This document shows, piece after piece, positions 5,595 through 7,448 of a DNA stretch of 7,448 nucleotides (position 1 is its first letter; each line of letters opens with the position of its first letter). The position numbers and the translations under genes are program-made. Below the pieces are notes generated by a model, which was given only the letters and a program-made list of their open reading frames with translations, made no database searches and had not been told where the DNA came from. The stretch is taken from positions 1 through 7,448 of the forward strand of contig JAKOSQ010000286.1 of NCBI GenBank assembly GCA_029777215.1, given 5' to 3'. The stretch comes from Bacillota bacterium. Its GTDB lineage: Bacteria > Bacillota > Clostridia > Oscillospirales > Oscillospiraceae.

Positions 5595-6955
5595 TTTTTC
5601 TCCGCCCCCTTTTCCACTTTTGCGGCAGCGTGGGCCGCGGCTTTTTCCGCCTCGGCATTCTGGTCGGCGTTGTAGCCGGCAAGGGTCGCCTTGGCGAGCT
5701 TGTTGACCTGCACGAGCGGACGGCGTGCCGGGCAGACGTAGGCGCAGCAGCCGCACTCCATGCAGAGATTGACCTTGAGTTTTTTGAGGTGCTCGCCGTC
5801 GTTCATGTTCCAGGCGTGCTCGATCTCGACCGGCATGAGTTTCATCGGGCAGGTGCGGATGCAGGTCCCGCAGCGGATGCAGGCCGTCGTCTCGGGCAAA
5901 ATCGCGTCCTTTTCGTCGAAGGCGAGCAGGGCGTTCGTCGTTTTCAAAACGGGCTGATCGGTGTCTGGAACGGCGATGCCCATCATCGGGCCGCCGTAGA
6001 GGACCTTTTTCGCCGGGGCCTTGAAGCCGCCGCAGAAGTCGAACACCGCCTGCATCGGCGTGCCGATGGGGACGATGACGTTCTTCGGCTCTTTGACCGC
6101 CGAGCCGTCGACCGTGACGACCTTTTCATAGAGCGGGACGCCGGTCGTTACGTAGCGCGCGATCGCGGCGAGGGTCGTGCAGTTGATGACGACCGCGCCC
6201 GCGTCGATGGGCAGGCCGCCCTCCGGGACGACGCGCCCGGTCGTGTGGTAGATGAGGACCTTTTCGCCGCCCTGCGGGTACACCGCCGGGAGCGACTGGA
6301 CCTCGACGCCGGAGAGCCCTTTCGTCTTTTCGCGGTAAAGCCGCAGGCAGTCGGGCTTGTTATCCTCGATGGCGAAGATGACGCGCTTTGCGGAGAGGTA
6401 TTTTTGCAGCAGCTCGATGCCCTTCAAGACGAGCTCGGGCTGATCGAGCATCGTGCGGGTGTCGGACGTGATGTACGGCTCGCACTCCGCGCCGTTGATG
6501 ACGACGGCTTCGATCTGCGAGAGGTCCTTGACGGAGAGCTTCACCGCGGTCGGGAAGCCCGCGCCGCCGAGACCGACGACGCCGCTCTGGCGCACGGCCT
6601 CAATGAAGGACTTCGTGTCCGTGACCGTGGGGGGCGTGAAATCGGCGGGCGTTTGCAGCCCATCCGTTTCAATGAGGATCGCGGGGACCTTTTGGCCTGC
6701 GCTCGTGAGCACCTCGTCGAGCTTTTTGACTTTGCCGGAGACGCCGGAATAGACCGGGGACGAGACGAACCCGCCCGCCTCCGCGACCAGCTGTCCGACG
6801 CGGACCTCGTCGCCGGCGGCGACAACGGGCTTTGCCGGCGCGCCAATGTGCATGTTCATCGGCAGCGTGATCGCCGGCGGGACCGGCATCCTTTCGGGCA
6901 CACGCTCCGCCGTGTTTTTGCGGTGCGGCACGCGTACGCCGCTGAGTTTTTTCAT
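5591..6955 (-). CDS. rnfC: RnfC, NAD(H)-binding Fe-S/FMN subunit of the Rnf complex
   Basis: A 454-residue soluble, membrane-associated protein of normal length, the first gene of the operon. The N-terminal RnfC barrel-type domain contains VPHRKNTAERVPERMPVPP and a biotinyl-like sandwich ending near SSPVYSGVSGKVKKL (65-79). Then comes the complex-I 51-kDa-like flavin/nucleotide domain with GVVGLGGAGFPTAVKL (125-140), NGAECEPY (154-161) and YPQGGEK (226-232). After the SLBB region, two ferredoxin motifs follow: C359-C362-C365-C369-P and C398-C401-C404-C408-P. The last ~35 residues are an Ala/Lys/Glu-rich tail. In the family RnfC exchanges electrons with NAD+/NADH on the cytoplasmic face. The start at 6955 has an excellent AAGGAGG (complement of 6965-6971) at 9-base spacing. 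The Fe-S motifs in this subunit, together with RnfB, distinguish Rnf from Na+-NQR. Confidence 0.97.
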   Translation of the reverse strand: MKKLSGVRVPHRKNTAERVPERMPVPPAITLPMNMHIGAPAKPVVAAGDEVRVGQLVAEAGGFVSSPVYSGVSGKVKKLDEVLTSAGQKVPAILIETDGLQTPADFTPPTVTDTKSFIEAVRQSGVVGLGGAGFPTAVKLSVKDLSQIEAVVINGAECEPYITSDTRTMLDQPELVLKGIELLQKYLSAKRVIFAIEDNKPDCLRLYREKTKGLSGVEVQSLPAVYPQGGEKVLIYHTTGRVVPEGGLPIDAGAVVINCTTLAAIARYVTTGVPLYEKVVTVDGSAVKEPKNVIVPIGTPMQAVFDFCGGFKAPAKKVLYGGPMMGIAVPDTDQPVLKTTNALLAFDEKDAILPETTACIRCGTCIRTCPMKLMPVEIEHAWNMNDGEHLKKLKVNLCMECGCCAYVCPARRPLVQVNKLAKATLAGYNADQNAEAEKAAAHAAAKVEKGAEKK

Positions 6956-6976
6956 GACGGCATTCCTCCTTGCCTG

Positions 6977-7001
6977 CGCGGCAGAATACTTCGCTGCCGC
7001 G
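6977..7001 (-). promoter_or_regulatory. Hairpin in the rnf 5' leader, just upstream of the rnfC ribosome site
   Basis: CGCGGCAG (6977-6984) and CTGCCGCG (6994-7001) form a perfect 8-bp stem with a 9-base loop. On the rnf transcript it would start about 8 nt after the predicted 5' end and stop 5 nt before the AAGGAGG site. No U tract follows, so it is not a terminator. Possible roles are 5'-end stabilisation or control of ribosome access; the sequence does not decide between them. Confidence 0.5.
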
Positions 7002-7015
7002 GTGCTTCATGACAC

Positions 7016-7044
7016 ATTATAATGGGTCTAAAACCGCTTGTAAA
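7016..7044 (-). promoter_or_regulatory. Sigma-A-type promoter of the rnfCDGEAB operon
   Basis: On the - strand, TTTACA (complement of 7039-7044) and a consensus TATAAT (complement of 7016-7021) are separated by exactly 17 bp. Transcription would start near 7009, giving a leader of about 54 nt before the rnfC ATG. The -35 element lies inside a small palindrome TTGTAAACAA (7038-7047), a possible regulator half-site. No other promoter is evident inside the tightly overlapping operon. Confidence 0.8.
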
Positions 7045-7102
7045 CAAAAATCGGCTGTCTATTTTTTGAAGAGAAGAATTCCGCCCTTTTCTCCATTTTT
7101 TA

Positions 7103-7131
7103 TTGCATTTTCAAGCTTCGTCTTGTATGAT
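7103..7131 (+). promoter_or_regulatory. Probable sigma-A-type promoter of apbE
   Basis: TTGCAT (7103-7108) and TATGAT (7126-7131) are 17 bp apart on the + strand, each close to consensus. Transcription would begin near 7138, leaving a leader of about 20 nt that contains AAAGGAG (7147-7153). It is divergent from the rnf promoter, and the two -35 elements are about 58 bp apart across an AT-rich stretch, leaving room for a shared regulator. Confidence 0.6.
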
Positions 7132-7158
7132 TGTCGCATTGGAAGGAAAGGAGCCGCC

Positions 7159-7448
7159 ATGAAGCTTTGGAAAAAACGCTTTGCCGCGCTCGGCCTTCTG
7201 ACCGCGCTGCTGCTGCAGCTCTGTGCCTGCGGGAGCGGCGCGCAGACGCAGACGAGCAAGACGCTCTTCGTCCTCGATACCTCCTGCACGATCACGCTCT
7301 ACGGGGGGGCCGAGACGGAAAACGAGACGCTGCTCGCCGGGGCTTTCGATCTCTGCACCAAATACGAAAACCTCCTGTCCACCACGCTCGAAACGAGCGA
7401 CATCTATAAGCTCAACCACCGCGAGACGAGCACTGTCTCCGCCGAGAC
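7159..7448 (+). CDS. apbE: ApbE-family FAD:protein FMN transferase lipoprotein (3' truncated)
   Basis: The frame is open to the window end, giving 96 residues of a protein normally over 300 long. The N-terminus is a lipoprotein signal: positive MKLWKKR, a hydrophobic stretch (8-21), then LCAC with C24 as the likely lipidated cysteine (C22 is a less good alternative). The mature part starts KTLFVLDTSCTITLYGG and continues with KYENLLSTTLETSDIYKLN, both typical of the start of ApbE, which uses FAD to attach FMN to threonine in S/T-G-A-T motifs of extracytoplasmic flavoproteins. The Mg/FAD-binding and catalytic residues lie beyond the window. The ATG is supported by AAAGGAG 5 bases upstream. It is divergent from the rnf operon, whose RnfG and RnfD are the expected substrates. 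Identification rests on the N-terminal third only. Confidence 0.88.
   Translation, partial: MKLWKKRFAALGLLTALLLQLCACGSGAQTQTSKTLFVLDTSCTITLYGGAETENETLLAGAFDLCTKYENLLSTTLETSDIYKLNHRETSTVSAE

Larger units (their letters stand above)
6956..7158. other. Divergent intergenic region between rnfC and apbE
   Basis: These 203 bp contain no convincing gene. They hold the two opposed promoters, the rnf leader hairpin and both ribosome sites. The middle (about 7045-7102) is AT-rich with T runs, in contrast to the GC-rich coding sequence on either side, and shows only a weak imperfect inverted repeat (GAGAA near 7070 and TTCTC near 7088). Confidence 0.75.

Noticed and set aside
5595..5756. A 54-codon N-terminal extension of RnfD
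   Set aside because: The extension lies wholly within rnfC, is R/G/P-rich and unlike any RnfD N-terminus. The ATG at 5594 gives the conserved start and the ATGA overlap seen elsewhere in the operon.
1992..6955. Na+-translocating NADH:quinone reductase (nqr) instead of rnf
   Set aside because: RnfC has two ferredoxin motifs and a nucleotide-binding domain, a polyferredoxin RnfB is present, and no NqrF-like gene is seen; the gene order is the clostridial rnf order.
6669..7010. Possible leaderless upstream ORF beginning at the predicted rnf transcript start
   Set aside because: An ATG falls at about +1, but the frame runs out of phase through rnfC with shadow-like composition and no ribosome site; most likely chance.
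5630..7012. A 460-codon open frame on the + strand opposite rnfC
   Set aside because: It is antisense to a certain rnfC gene, is rich in Arg/Asp/Ala/Gly as expected of a GC-rich shadow frame, has no recognisable domain, and spans the rnf leader.
7018..7023. A TATAAT on the + strand overlapping the rnf -10 element
   Set aside because: It arises because the - strand -10 is nearly self-complementary; there is no suitable -35 element 16-18 bp upstream on the + strand.

Overview
The window is a chromosomal energy-metabolism locus from a GC-rich anaerobic bacterium. The gene order rnfC-D-G-E-A-B, the strong AGGAGG-type ribosome sites and the sigma-A-like promoters suggest a clostridial Firmicute, plausibly an Oscillospiraceae-type gut anaerobe. 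That placement is inference; no taxonomic marker gene is present.

Layout. (1) Bases 1-1864, + strand: the C-terminal 620 residues of a large FAD/NAD(P)-dependent oxidoreductase related to the glutamate synthase small subunit, with ferredoxin-type Fe-S motifs at both ends of the visible part. (2) Bases 1865-1991: a convergent intergenic region filled by three perfect hairpins. One has a U tract only for + transcripts, one only for - transcripts, and the middle one works both ways. (3) Bases 6955-1992, - strand: a complete, tightly packed six-gene rnfCDGEAB operon. C/D, D/G and E/A overlap by ATGA; G and E are 3 bp apart; A and B are 14 bp apart. (4) Bases 6956-7158: a divergent promoter region with a good promoter for rnf, a plausible one for apbE, and a hairpin in the rnf leader. 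(5) Bases 7159-7448, + strand: the start of an apbE gene for a lipoprotein FAD:protein FMN transferase, cut by the window end.

How it fits together. Rnf is a membrane complex that passes electrons between reduced ferredoxin and NAD+ while moving Na+ or H+. RnfB takes electrons from ferredoxin, RnfC handles NAD(H), and RnfA/D/E/G form the membrane core. RnfG and RnfD carry threonine-linked FMN, which ApbE attaches, so the divergent apbE gene supplies the maturation enzyme. The convergent oxidoreductase is another Fe-S flavoenzyme that could share the NAD(H) or ferredoxin pool, but its substrate cannot be read from the sequence.

This is essentially a known system. The points worth a second look are a cysteine-rich tail on RnfE, the overlapping reciprocal terminator arrangement, the altered NADP-binding motif in the oxidoreductase, and the rnf leader hairpin.
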